Of a stretch of 64,000 nucleotides of DNA, positions 48,801 to 63,800 are shown one piece after another. The position numbers were made by a program, and so were the translations under genes. The notes beneath the pieces were generated by a model. It was not told the DNA's origin and searched no databases. It worked only from the letters and a program-made list of their open reading frames with translations. The stretch is taken from NCBI GenBank assembly GCA_038502055.1, contig JAXRKN010000036.1:4340001-4404000 (forward strand). Reading direction: 5' to 3'. Numbering within the stretch: the first letter of the stretch is position 1; the number at the start of each line of letters is the position of its first letter. Source of the DNA: Tanytarsus gracilentus. Its lineage: Eukaryota; Arthropoda; Insecta; Diptera; Chironomidae.

Positions 48801-51800
48801 TGCGCTTAAAGTTAATGTCACATTTTTAGAATATCTCGATGTCGGTCGATGGTTCTTGGCGATTTATAATGACGAATTGGTTGCACATTCGATTCAGTTG
48901 ATTGTCTCTGAGGCTGAAGGTGTTAGCAACAGTTGTCCAAACGACTGCTCAGGTCATGGCTCATGCTATTTAGGAAAATGCGATTGTATTGATGGATATC
49001 AAGGTGTTGACTGCTCCAAGAGTGTCTGTCCAGTTCTATGTTCAGCTCATGGTCATTATGGAGGCGGAATTTGTCATTGTGAAGATGGCTGGAAAGGATC
49101 TGAATGCGACATACCCGTTGCCGAGTGTGAAATGCCCACTTGCACAAGCCATGGTCGATGCATTGAGGGAGAATGTCATTGCGATCGAGGTTGGAAGGGC
49201 CCTTTTTGTGATCAAGGTAATTTTTCATGCTTCATTTAATTTTTTTGTATCTAAAAATATTTTTTTCATTCACAGTTGACTGTCAAGATCCAACATGCAC
49301 TGGTCATGGAAGCTGTGTGTCAGGTCAATGCTTCTGTAAGGCTGGCTGGCAAGGCGAAAATTGTGAAACGAGAGACCAACAAGTTTATCAATGTCTGCCT
49401 GGATGCTCCGACCATGGTCATTACAATCTCGAAACTGGAACTTGCATTTGTGACCGACATTGGACAGGACATGATTGCTCGCAAGCTGTATGCAGTTTAG
49501 ATTGTGGTCCGAATGGCATTTGTGAGTCGTCACGATGTCGATGCAATGCCGGATGGACTGGAGCTCTCTGTGAACAACTTACATGCGATCCACGATGCTC
49601 ATCTCATGGACAATGTAAAAATGGCACTTGCGTCTGTTCACAAGGATGGAACGGAAAATACTGCACACTTCGTAAGTAACATACGTGTACTCTGTAAATG
49701 AGCAAATCGCTAGACTGATGCCAGCATTAATTTGCTGAGTAAACGATAGAATAATCGCTTTTACTTGCACTCATGGCCAGTGGTGAGAGCAGTAACTGTT
49801 GGCAGACAGATAATCGCTTTTGTGTTTGAAAGCTTCAGGGCTTATCATCCTGCCTCATTATGACAAAAACAAAATCCACTTTTTTTCAACGCATTGTTTG
49901 AATCCAGTCTCGAGGAAAAACTTTAATCCAATTAAATTTCCATTCCCTGCCATTGTCAATCATTCAATTGTCAGAGGCCCTTTTATTCCTTCCTATTCGA
50001 TTCCCATTATTCTCTCTCGCCGCTGTGCCACATTTTTCGAATTTTTCCTCTTACCTTATTTTATTGATTGAGTCAGCAATTTAAAGTCTGCATGGATGAG
50101 GACTTAAAGCATGACACTGGATTAAATTTAATTAACATTTTTTCCTAGACATTGAAATATATTTCTAAAAATTTACGGTATTCGCTAAAAGTTAAGCCGA
50201 AGTGTGTCTCGAGAAATAGAAAATATTTGAAAAATTTCCTCAGTTGTACATTGACCTGCGCTATCTAGTGAATAGCTAGAAATATTTTCTATCGCTCGTT
50301 GTTTCACTCTCAAAAGGCACATAAAAACGTCATTATTAATTTACAGCCGGATGCGAAAACGGTTGCTCACGTCATGGCCAGTGTACGCTCGAGGATGGAG
50401 AGTACCATTGTAATTGTATTGAAGGCTGGGCTGGATCGGATTGTTCCATTCCACTAGAGATGGTATGCGACGATGGAATCGATAACGATGAAGGTAAATT
50501 TTGTTATCTCACGCGCGGGTTTTTTACATTTTTTCAGAAAAAACGATTTGATTTTTGTTGGATTTCCTGGAATTTGTTGAAACATTATTTCCACAAATGT
50601 AAAATAAAAGATTTATTGCTTAAAAAGGACATTCAAAAATTTCAAATGCTGTAACTTTGAATAATATTTAAATTTATCTAAAAAAAATATTTTCATATCA
50701 GATGGAATGATTGATTGCTCAGATAGTGAGTGCTGTTCACATAGCGTGTGCGCTGAGCACATCATGTGCCTATCATCGAACGAGCCTGTCGATGTGCTGC
50801 TCCGCAAACAACCGCCATCTGTGACTGCCTCATTTTTCCAACGTGTCAAATTTCTAATTGAGGAAAATAGTGTGCAGTCGTATGCTCACAAGGACGAATA
50901 CAGCGAAAGGTGAGTGCTTCAGTTTCTCCAATTTCGCATAACTCTTTTTTATTATTAGTTTATAAATAAAAAATTGCTTTGCTACAATTTAAAAAAAGAT
51001 GAATAATATTGAAAAAAGACATAAAGAGATATGAAGTCGACATGTTTGCATGGCCGCAGCTGCATTTATTCATTTCATATATGATACAACTCTAATTGGA
51101 TTTAGTCTCATCTCCTCACACTTCCACCATTTGCTACAAGCCTCAGAGGAGTGTTTCTAAATTAAATTTTTGAATGAAGCTGCAGCTTTTGCCACGTCAC
51201 TTTTTTGTCATCATTTTCCATGATACTTTTGCCCCCATTGAATAAAAAAAGAAGAGATGAAAGTATTTAAGCTTCTAACCTTTTAACAGCTTCACTCTCG
51301 ATGAGAAAATAAAATAATTTTTCTCACACACATGAGAGAGGAAAAAGTTTTTAATTTTATAATTTATATGGAAAAATTTATTTTTGTCCTCACATGTTTT
51401 GAATATTTTTTTTATTCGATAAATTTTATTATTTTTTGATGCGTCAGTGCCTCCGAGAGAGGAGAGAAAAAAGTATTATAGACATGTTTTGCTAATAATA
51501 TATTACTCCGGTGAGAATAATAATTTTTAAATCGAATCAGAGCAAAACTTTTATTTTGAGTTTCCCTTTACTAAGTTTTTTTTATGAAAATATGTGGTCA
51601 AGAGTGGACATTTGAGGGATTTTTAAAGTTTTCGCTTTAGAACTTTCAAATGCCCTCACATGATTTATACTTTTTTTTTCAACGAACTTTAAAAAAGGTC
51701 AATTTCATGTCGAGATTTGAAAAATGTAAAAAGTTTTAATTCAATTCATCAATTTATGATTTTTGAGCTTTTTTGTTGATTTTCCCTCTTTATTTGATTT

Positions 51801-54800
51801 CTATTTTAAGTATCATCAAGAAAATCCCCCCGAAAAAAGTGCGTCCGATCGTAAAAATGAGGCTGAATGAAAAAAAAGCGAACGAGAGAATTTCGTGAAT
51901 GTCAAAGACAAAAGATTTTGTGCATTGAAGTTGAGCCGACAGAGATAAGGATTTGATGGGATTTTGATGATTAATTTTAGGGGCTATTGTTTTTATAGGC
52001 ACATCACAAACACAGATTTAAGATAGAAAAAATATTGATTTAGTCGTTGGAGATTTTAGGCATGAAAAAAATTACATTTTATCTCAAACAAATCTATTTC
52101 AAATTTTTAAAGTGAGATTTTTGTGAAATCACCCTAAAAGCAGACTTTTTATGCCTTGATTTTATGTCAAGATTCTCCTTAAGGGGGGAATTCGGTATGT
52201 AATTGTAATATCAAAAAAATGTTTTCTGCCTTCCCTTTCCTCGCTCCATCTTGATAATGCCTCGTCGGAAATGAGATGCTGTTTATCAAACTCACTCGGA
52301 GGAACACTCTTTTCCATATATTCGCATGCATAAATTTTTTATACGAGCCCTCCGAAAATTGAAAATGATAAAACGAGAATTTAATTTTTGATGGGCTTTC
52401 GAAATATAATTTTGTTGCGGGAGGGCGGGACTAACATAATCTAGTTTCAAATGCACATAATTTAAGCTCTAGTTTCGATGAATAAATAAAATTTGCAGCT
52501 AAAATTATTTTTCATCAAAAAAATATATACATTTTTCGTACATCGATTAACTGATTGGAATGAGAGCGCGAGAGAAAAATCAATAAATTTCCGTGGGCCT
52601 GAAATGTGTCGAGACAAAAAAAAAATCCCACTCGTTCGCTTTATTCAGCTTCAAGATGCGATAGCGTACTTTTTTTTCGGGTGTTGTGTTTGTCTAATGT
52701 TCAAAACCTCATGTATGTTTACACAAATCTCCGTCAAGCATAAAATAAGCAGATATTGAAGCAAAAATATGGCATCGATAAAAGCAAATATATCATCTTA
52801 CACATTGGATTGGATTTTTTCTGCCACTCGTGTTTAATGAGAAAAAAGCTCGAAAAAAAAAGTTCTAACACAATCTCATTGTCTCCATTTCACTCTTCTC
52901 TAATCAATATTTTATTGCTGCGAGCTATCGTTTCATGCCATTGCATGAATGAAAACAATTTTTGTCTTTTTCTTCCCTTTAATATTTTTCTTCTTCTTCC
53001 ATCGCCACCCCAAGCGAGTTGAGAAAATTGTAAAGAAGCTCAATCGGATTCCCTGTTTTGAATATTCTGTCGAAGACACATCTCCTCTCCTACGTTGTTG
53101 ACTCGTTTCTTTTCTCTTTAAAAAGGCATTGAAAGTCATTCGCTTATCATTGAGAAGAAAAAAACTCTTTTCATCCTTCCTCCTCGATGATGAAAATTTC
53201 TTTTTTAAAAGTTTAAATGGGAAAAAATTTCACTTTTGTGTCTGTTAGCGAAACTTTTTCTAACAGTTAAGTTTTCGATATAGTGCTTTAATAGAAAATG
53301 TCGAGTATTGATTTCGAAAGCTCTAAGAATGATGTAAAAAATTCTAGTTTAAAATGTTATTTTATAAAATTGTTCAAACATTTTAGAATTTTAGATTTAG
53401 TTTTAAATTTTAGTACATTCAAGGAACTTTGTTCCAAGAATTTTTTATTACATCATTAATTTTTCATGAAAGCTAAAGTTCATAGTTGAAAATTATTCTA
53501 TTATAAATTTCAGAGAACAATATTTGAGTGTTTGTGTGTGTGTACAAAATAAAGTATGCAAAATAGCTAAATGGAAGTTTAAAAGTCGAGGAAGGATGAA
53601 ATTCCTGAAGCTTTCAACTTCAATGCCTTTAGGAATTTTCCGCATTTTCTTGTGTGCTGCGTACATGGGTGTGTATTTGCATGTGCTTGGTGTGGAAAAC
53701 GAGAAGAAAGGAAATTTTCGATGAAGAATTTTTTAATATATGCCAAAATTGTGGTTGTTGAAATTTGCCGTGCAAAAAAAGGAAGAAACTCGTCGCTTTT
53801 TGATTACATTTTCATAACAACTTTGGAAAGCAATGAGAAGGAAGAAGCTTTGAAGGAAAAAAATGATACAATTTTATAAATGAAATTTTAATGGAAACTT
53901 TTTACTCGCTCTCAAGGTTGTACTTAATAGGAAATTTCAGATTTTACCGAAAACAATTTCGAGCTTTTCACTTTGAGGTTTAAAAATAAAATCTTCTTGT
54001 CAATTCAACAGTTTTTACTTTAAATTTTATTGCTCTCAAAAGCTCCTGAAATAAATAAAATTAAATTTTGCGAAAACAAATTTTTCATAAACAAGTTATT
54101 CAAAAACATTTCCTTGTCAGTGAACTTTCACTCAAAAAGCTTTCGACGAACTTTTCATTACCTGTTTGAGGCTTTTCAGCTTCTGCAATTATTATTGTGC
54201 TCTTTTAAAATAATTCTGTTTTATTTTGAAGAGTTTCTTCTTAAAATTTAATGTCTTTCAGCTCGAAGCAATTTGTCGTACGAAATACGCAAAAGATATT
54301 TTTACTTCAACAATCTGCACGGTAAAATAATAAATGAATTTCAACTGTCCTCTCTTTCCACACCATCATGACAGCAAATTGCGCCAATGTCCATTGCTCA
54401 TGAGAAAAGGAATGAAAATTTCAATACTTCCCCTCAATTTGTGATATAAAATCCAGGGGTGCAGAGTGTCCATACCCTCGTACGCAATAAACATTTCTCC
54501 ATCTTTGAAATGTCCCTTTGAGATCTTTTCTTGCTTTTTATTCTCGCATAAACAAGATTAAAATTTATTAACATACATTCAACGACCATACGCTGTCAGC
54601 ATTGGCGGCAAAATTGTACGACGAGAGAAAAGAAAAAATGTAGCAAAAAATATAAAAATGAAAAATATTCAAATTTATTTATCATTTTAAATAATGTCCT
54701 GTGTCTAAAAAAATATGTTTTTTATGTTTCCATTTTTCTTCTTTTTTTATTGTGTCCCTGTCTGCTGTGACGTTGCTGGTAATCATAAAATTAATGAATA

Positions 54801-57800
54801 AACCGAAAAAAAATGTAAATAACGCATCCAACTACAAAACACCAATCAACTAATTAAATTTTCATTGCAAACTGATACACGACGATCAATTAAAAATTGT
54901 GTAACATCTAACCATTTGTACATGAATAAATATTCACGTTATCTCTCTCTGTGCTGTTGCAAAAATAAATTCACAAAAATACACGAACACTTAAACTATT
55001 CACAATACGTATAAAATATATGAAAATCTAAAAAAATGCTAAACTATAGTGAGTTTTGGAGCTCTTTCCTCCCGCGGTAAGTTTGCAGCTCTCTTTATAA
55101 TTTTTTGTATATGTGCATTGTTCTCTCTTTTTCTTTTTCTTTTATGATCAAATACAATCCAATTTTTCCACATTTTTTTCACAAAAAAACAACACAACCA
55201 CTCTCTGTTTCTTTGAGAGAGGATTTTGGATGAGTCAGTAAATGGTAAATGCGTTTAATTTACACGAAGAGCTGCAAATTTTCAGTTTGAAATATTTTGA
55301 TAAGAGAAAAAAAAAGAGTTGAAGAAAAATAAATAAGATAAAATTGTTAAGGGGATGAAAAAATTTAATTTAAAAAAACTCTCTTTGCATTTTTAGATAG
55401 ATAAACTAAAAGTTCTCTTTTCATCAAATTTCTTTAAGAAAATTAAATTTAATCAAATTGAAGAGACAGAAAACTTTTTTTTTTAGTAAAAAAAGTCATC
55501 ATATACTTTCATGGTTTATTCTTACAATAAAATTAACTTAACTGAGTTATTTTACCACTTTAGTATGTGAAAAAATTAGTCTCAATTAGCTCTCATGTCA
55601 TCCAAAGTTCTCTCACTATGGAGCAGACTTTATAATTATCCATATGTATGTACACGTCAAGAAAAGTGTTCAGTTCTTTTTCGTTCATAAAAAATGACAA
55701 GATAGAAAACTTTTTCATCAGGAAAGCGAAAAATTTTCATTTTCTTTGTGTATCAGAGAGTAAAAAAAGTACAACAGAAAATTTGTTCATGTCACCTGCA
55801 TCTGTGTCGCTTTTTGTGTGTGTTTATATTCTTTTATGTTTATTCTGATATGTGTATACCGTTTTATTATCATGATTTTAGCTTTAAATGTGTCTTTCTT
55901 TCTCTCATATTCACACTCATACTCCTTGACTGCCTCTCTTTCCACTTAAAAAGATGTTGATGATGATGATGACAACGACGTTGATGATTAAAAAATCGAA
56001 AAATTGTGCCATTGCTAAGAAAATTATGATAATTACAGCCGTGTCTGAGTTTTTATGCTTTTTTCTTCTTTTTTTTGTGTTCACCAGCATTGATTTGTGC
56101 TATGCCTCAGAGAGAAGAGATAAAAACTTTACTTTTTTATGAATTGCAAATTAAATCATTTTTCAACAAATTGTTGAATTTCTTTTGCATAATTTGTAGT
56201 TGAATTTTTTTATTTAAAACGAGGGAAAAATAGGACAATTGGAGGAAAATTCAATTTTCTATATTTACTCGAGTTATTTGTTTCGAAAAAGTTACAAAAA
56301 ATTACTTAAGGCTTTTTCGTTGGCAGGGAAATTTTATTGGGAAATTGTGTTTAAATCTTCTTAAGAGTTTTACTTTGTTTCAAACTTTATTTCGTTGTAA
56401 AAAGATTTTATTAAAAATTGGAACGAAGAAATTATAAAAAAGTCTACTAATTTTTGGAGAAACATAAAATTGCAATCACGTTTTATGTGACCTGATTTTG
56501 TCAACAAAAGACTAAAATTTCGTACCATAATCTCTTAAAAATCCAAAAAGGAAGTCCAATATAATTTTCAATAAAAAATCCTTCATTTCCTTTTCTTGAT
56601 TCGAAGCAAAACTTCTGCTGAAAGTTTTCAACTCAATCATTTGAGTTATGCCTATTTTTCCCTTACGTTTTCCTCTCTGCTCACTAATTTTTCTCTTTTC
56701 ATTTATCGCCACAAGAAAAACAGCAATGAAGGAAAAATAGATTTTTTTTATCATAATTTTCTCTCTCAAACTTTTCTTTTTGAAATATATTTTTGATAAA
56801 GAAAGTCATCAACGACATTAAATGACTACGGGCGGACCCGACAAAGTCCTCGAAAATATGAAATTCTTAAGAAGAAAAGAGAGATGAGTTGTGTCCAACA
56901 TAATAAATCTCTTCCTTCCCTTTTCTCTTCATCATTTCGAAATATAATCCGCTTTTATAACACTTTTTTTTAAACTTAAACATCAACTTTATCATTCCTT
57001 CTCCCAACTTAATGAAAGCACTAAGTCTCTTCTGCGAAATTGAATGTAAAAAAGAAGGATCAAATAATATGATGAGATGGAAGACCAAGAAAAGAAAATA
57101 TTGTACGAAAATGAGTTTGTTTTTCGCTCAATGAAATATGGAACGGTTGGCGGATGTTGAAACGCAATAAATATTTTAATAACATTCATTCGACGATCTC
57201 CGTCTGTATGAACACTCACTCCAAAAAAATTACTGTGTGGATTGAAAGGAAAATATCCTCGAGCCGATGATATGCAGAGAAGCAAAAAAACCTCATTAAA
57301 TACACACATACACACACATACAATTTGTAATGAAATCCCTTTAACCCCTCACATCCTTTATATTCCCTTATCCAAATGTCTGTGTCTGTCATATGTTTTT
57401 GTATAAAATATACGTGTATGTTTTATGATTTCTTGTTCATATTATCTAAAGATTTTATTTTTTGGTTCAACCCGAGCATAAGTGAAAGAGAAAAATTTCC
57501 TAAAACACATACTTGAAAAGTTCATTATGAGCTGGCTTGTGATGATGACGATGATGAATATTTCAAGGGGGCTAATTAATAACAAATTTTTATGATGATT
57601 TTTGACAGCAGCAATTTTTTGTGTCGTATGGCAAAATTTCACACAGAAAGGCTTAATCAGCATGTCAAGGTGTGGGAAGTTTTACTTTTTTGAATTTAAA
57701 GCTTTTAGTTGATAAAAAGCTTGTGAAAAATTTAATTCAAATAATTTTTTAAAAAAATATCCAATTTATTCTGGATAATCTCACAAAAGCTAATTTTTCA

Positions 57801-60800
57801 TAACTTTTTCTTTTTGCATTCCGAAATCTTGTTTAGGATCCAATTATTAAAATAAGCCTCCGCTTAATAAAGCTCTGCATATCCTCATAATTAATTTGTT
57901 GGAAAATGGAAAGTTTGATCCTCTAAAAATAAGCGACAGAACCAAACCCTTCATTTTTTTACTAAGCTTTTTCAAAGAATTTTTAAAACCCTTTACCGCA
58001 ATATTTCTTGAAGTTTACTCTCTTTCATCATTACTCAACAATTACCAGCTTCTTAATTTTCCACATGACTGAATTAAATTCCAATTCTGTTTTTCCCTTC
58101 ACTCACTCGGGTTGTCAAATAATGAATTTTTAATTTTCGTCTTCTGTTAATATTCAAACTTTTTTATCTTTTTAAATTTTTTTTTTGTAATTAATTATGC
58201 GAAGCAACATGATCATTTATGTTACGATTTTTAATGAAGACATCATGTTAATTATCCGTTGATGTTACAGAAATATATGCGAAAAGCATTTACACGAGGG
58301 AAAATGTTCTCTTAAAGCCCCGAAGCACAAATTCATTTATTTTTTTAACGTTTGAAGATTTTTTACACAATTTTTTATAATTTTTTTTCGGGAAAGAAAA
58401 ACTTCTCCATTTATTTTTTCTTCACTGTCTCACTGCCGTTTAGAGCAGCAAGAATAATTAAATGTAGGAGCGAAGAGCGAGAGAAAAAAAGCTTATGTTG
58501 TTGTGCTCATGTGAAAATTAATCATTCAGAGCAAAATGGCAGTGGAGAGAAATTAATTATAATGAATGTGCATAAAAGGCAGATGATGTTTTCAAGCGAG
58601 AAAAAAACTTTTGATATTAATTCCATAATTTATAAGTTTTTGCCGCGCGCCACCTCACACTAAATATATCTCTCGCAATATTCTTAGTTTTATATTATTT
58701 AACTATAATCGATATTTACATAAGTTATAGTGCATGACCCAACAATCAATTAATTCTTTAGGAAAAAAGCTCAATTTTCAGAGAAAAACTGAGGTTGAAA
58801 CTTATAATTAGTTCTCAAAATTTCTAGGAATTGAAAATGTTAATTAAAACAACAAACTTGATAATTAATTAAATTATTCAAGTTTGATTTTTAGAAAAAT
58901 TAATTAGTCACTTTTTAGATTATTTGCAATATAAATTGGAAATTTCGTAAAATGAATTGCAATTAATTTTGTAACATAAATCTCGTTATTCTAATCAACC
59001 TCAATATTTCTCTAAAAATTAATGCGAAAACATTTTTTATCTGCATATTATAAAAACACTAACAAAACATATTGGAAATTTTAATTTCAAATTATATGCC
59101 GTATTTTACTAATTAATTTCACCCTACTTTCATAATATAAACAAATATAATTTTTTATTCCTCTAAACTCTAGAGATAATAATTTCACACATATACAATC
59201 GTGCACTCACTGAAAAATGCCAGTGGTGAATTATGAAAAAAATAATAATCTCTTTTGAAATTTATTTTCCTCACACACTCTCTCACTCAAAATATGAACA
59301 TCACATACATACAATCCGGATAAAAATCCCTTTTTCATGCTTAAAACCACAAAATGATGCACAGTCGTGTATCGGTGCTGAGAGGACAGGTCATCACGTC
59401 ACAGGGATTAGGAATTGTCGGTGTTCGTGTTTCGGTTGATAGAGATTCACGTTTTGGCTTCACGTTAACCAGACAGGGCGGATGGTGAGTATGAATAGGG
59501 ATCATTATGCAAACACGATGCAACTAAAAATGTTCAATTACTTCCTCTCTCTCCACACGCCATTATCATAATCATTGTGATGAAAAATCCGCTTAGGTTT
59601 GATGTTCTGGTCAATGGTGGTGGCGCAATTACACTTCAGTTCCAACGTTCACCCTTCCGGCCTATGACCCGGACCGTGTTTGTGCCATGGAATCAAGTAA
59701 ATTATCACATGTCATTGTTAAAAAATGCTTTCTCACACTCTTTTCGATTTTTCGAGCGACTGTAAAATAGTAAATGCAAAAAATGATTCAACTTCCTCAA
59801 AGTTCTCATCCCTAGCACATTCTTCGCTGAGAGATGAGAGAATTTTCATGAATATATTGGAAATGTGTGCACACCATTAGTTAGCTGATGGTAGAGTGCA
59901 ACATCATGCACATACAAAATTATAGAGGAGGTTGAGTGGAATGAAAAGCTTTCCATCGATGTGCATGATTATTACAGAGGAAGAGAATGCAATGTGTGTA
60001 TGTGTGTGTGCTATGTAGACGATAAGATACATTCAGCTAGGAAGTCTGCAATCATCGAATAATAAAAAGGGAGGAAATAAACTTACGGAGCTCGAAGTCG
60101 CATTGAAAGAATTGAAAAGTTTATAATCGCTTTAGAGTTTACTTTAGACTCTGACTTTAATAGGGGAGGAAGAGTCGTGAGAAAAGCAGTCAGCATGTGT
60201 CTTATGAATAATAATAACGATGAAAATTTTCTGTAAAATTGCAATTTGTAGATGATTGTTTTGCCGCCATTGCTAATGCACTTGGTAGACGAGGACAACA
60301 GCATAAAGCCGAAGATAGGAAGAAATTTGGCTTACAGTTTCTTGAACTCAATCACATATGCATTTGCCGAAAAGAACTCAACCGTAAAGGATAAATCGAT
60401 TTGCAAGGATCATGACCATGAGCTGTTGAAGCCTCATCTCACGAGCACATGGATGCCGAACGCCATTGGATCGATGTCAGGCAAATCTGTCGTCTTTGCT
60501 GAAGCGGAAGTAATTTTTCAATCACTCCCAATACATAATCAACATCCTCTTCAATATTTAATTTTCTCCTTTTCAGATTGTACAAGAATCCGTACAAATT
60601 CCAGGCTCAAGCATCTATTTGACATATCAATCATCAAAAGTACCCGGATATTCCAGTATTGTTCGAATGAAATTGACAAGTGACATAATCCCATCAACAC
60701 TCACACTCGTCCATGTTGGCGTCGAAATTGAGGGTTCATTGCATGTCAAAACTTATGAGGCCGATCCGAACATTGAGCATACATTCGCGTGGAATAAACG

Positions 60801-63800
60801 CAATGTTTATAAGCAAAAGGTTTATGGCGCCGCTATTGCCAGAATTTCAATAGGCTACGAGCACTCGACATGCGAGGAAATTGTTTGGGAGACACAAACG
60901 GCTAAATTGCAGGGCTTTGATGTTGATATCTCAGACATTGGTGGATGGGGATTAAATATTCATCATCAATACAACTTTAATGAAGGCATTTTGCAAAAGG
61001 GTGATGGGTCGACATTACATTTAAAGGAATATCCGCGAGTTGTTCGATCGGTGATGGGAAATGGACAACAAAGGAAGCTTGATTGCAAGGATAAATGTAA
61101 TGGCGTTGCAAATGATAGCAAATTGTTGACACCGGTCGCATTGGCTGCTGGTCCCGATGGAAGTCTATATGTTGGCGATTTCAATTTAGTTCGCAAAATA
61201 ACGACCGATGGAAATGTAATAACAATTGCGCAACTTAGTGCTACACAAGTCTCGTACCAGTATTATATGTGCGTGTCACCGGCTGATGGACATCTTTATA
61301 TCTCCGATCCCGAGAAGCATCAAGTACTTAAAGTTCTCTATCTCATAAATGTTACCGACCCTTCAACCAATATGGAAGTTGTTGTTGGAAGTGGACAAAG
61401 ATGTATACCGGGAGATGATGAAAATTGTGGTGATGGTGGGTTGGCGAAGAATGCTCGGTTATCACATCCGAAAGGTATTACTATATCAGCCGACCGTACC
61501 ATGTACATTGCTGATGGAACAAATATTCGTTCGGTTGATGCAAAAGGAATTATTCATACATTAATCGGTCACCATGGACATCACAATCACTGGAGTCCGA
61601 TCCCATGCAAAGGTGCTCTACTTGCCAGTCAAGTTCAACTTCAATGGCCAACTAGCTTATCACTAAGTCCACTTGATGGATCACTTTACTTCACCGATGA
61701 TAGGCTCGTACTCAAATTGACTGCCGACCTGAAAATTAAAGTTGTTGCTGGAACTCCGCTCCATTGTAATGCTAATGCAACTTACGATGAAACGGCTTTG
61801 GGTACAGTTCTTGCCATCGCCTTCTCACCAACTGGAGATTTATTTATTGCCGATAGCGATTCACGCCGCGTCAATTTGATCAGGATGGTCGATGCGTCTG
61901 GCAATTCAAAGATTTTTGCGGGTCAACCTGATGCATTGTAAGTATTGAAATGGAAATTTTCTGATCCTATATTAACGTTTTTTTCCACTTTAGAATTCCC
62001 GGCTGTAAATGCCCGTCAAACAAAAAGTCACAACAAAATACCCCGAGCGCTTCCTGTACATGCTCCAAACCGGCCGATATCAAGAGCAACATCTCAATAA
62101 TGTCGAGTAACACAAAATTCTTAGCAATCTCAGCAATGGCCGTAACTCAAGATAATGTGCTTAATGTGGCCGATAAAACATCTCTGCAAATTCTCTCACT
62201 TCAGCATTATTTGCCTAATCCTGACCGCAGCACTGAATATCACATTCCATATCCATCATGTAATGAAATTTACGTCTTTAATCGGTTTGGTCAGCACATT
62301 TCGACAAAGGACTTTTCGACCGGAAAAACCATTTACACGTTCCTGTATTCTAAAAATACAAGCTTCGGAAAATTGTCCACTGTCACGGACAGCATGGGTA
62401 ACAAAATTCAATTCCTTCGTGACTACAGTAACTCGGTCACGTCAATTGAAAACACACAAGACTACAAAGCAGAGTTGAAGTTCTCGACCAACGGTTATCT
62501 TACTCGCATCACTGAGAAGGGCAAATCTCAAATTTCGTTTGACTATGATGAGCAAGGATTGGTGTTGAGTCGATCGGGTGATGGCGAGACCTTTATCTAT
62601 CAGTATAATGAATATGGACGTGTTAAGGGTGTCATATTGCCGAGCGGAGAATATTTGCAATTTACATCAAAGCTCAACACCGAATATGGTCTCGAGGTTG
62701 ACGTAATGACACGCATTCCATCGCAATTTTCACAGGTGTCAGCTAACATTACATCACTCAAGATGAGCGGCGGCCTCAAGACCTTTGCCATGGAGCGAGG
62801 AAATCAGATATTAAAGGCATCAATTAACATGAATAACAACTCATTCGCTATAATCGAGAACGATAAAATTCTTCTCGAATCGTCTGCCATCACCAAGCAT
62901 CCTTCACTCGAGAAATCTCTCACAATTGAGGCCGAAATGCTGCCAATGTGGTCTCATCAAAATCTCTTTATGGTTGATGGCGTCAATAAGATGTACATGA
63001 CATATTCAATGTCAACCGAGGATCCACGTAATCCACAGCAAGTGTTGAGTCGAGAGATTTGGGTAAACGGTTCACGAACGCTTGGCTTAAAATATCAGTA
63101 TGCCAAAAACACCGAACTATTTTATGACAGGGACCATAATACGATTTTGAGTGTGATATACAATAACCTTGGACTAGTAATGTCGTATTTGCCCGCAAAT
63201 GGATTTCCATTTAATATCACTTATGATAGATTCAATCGAATGGAAAGTTGGTCATGGGGACCTTCAGAGCTTAAATTTAGCTACGAACGACATGGCTTAT
63301 TGTCGGAAATTTCATCTCAACAAGATGGAATTGTGTCGTTTATTTACAATGATAACAATCTATTATCAGAAATTGGTCTTGCCAGTCAACGTAAATTTAA
63401 AATGACTTATGACAATGATGGCGGTTTAAGGTCTATTCAATTGCCAACTGGCACTAAACATCTTTTCGATTTACAACGATCACTCGGATTCATTCGATTT
63501 ACTTACACACCTCCGGGAAGTACAAAACCATATTTGCAACATTTCTCATATTCGGGAACTCTTCTACAAACAATTCACCCTGGTGATGGAGCTCGCATTG
63601 TTTATCGATACAATCCGCAAGGACAATTGGCAGAAATTGTGCATGGAGAAGGCAAGAGTGAATTTAGCTACAATAAAGAAACTGGAATGCCAAATACAGT
63701 TGCACATACTGAACGCGATTTAGAATATCGATGGGATTTCGAGTATAATGGAGCTTTACTTACCGAAGAGAGAATTGATTTCAATGCAAAGACTGGTTTA

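Noticed and set aside
48406..49533. Minus-strand open frames opposite the EGF exons
   Set aside because: Shadows of the strongly supported teneurin coding frame.
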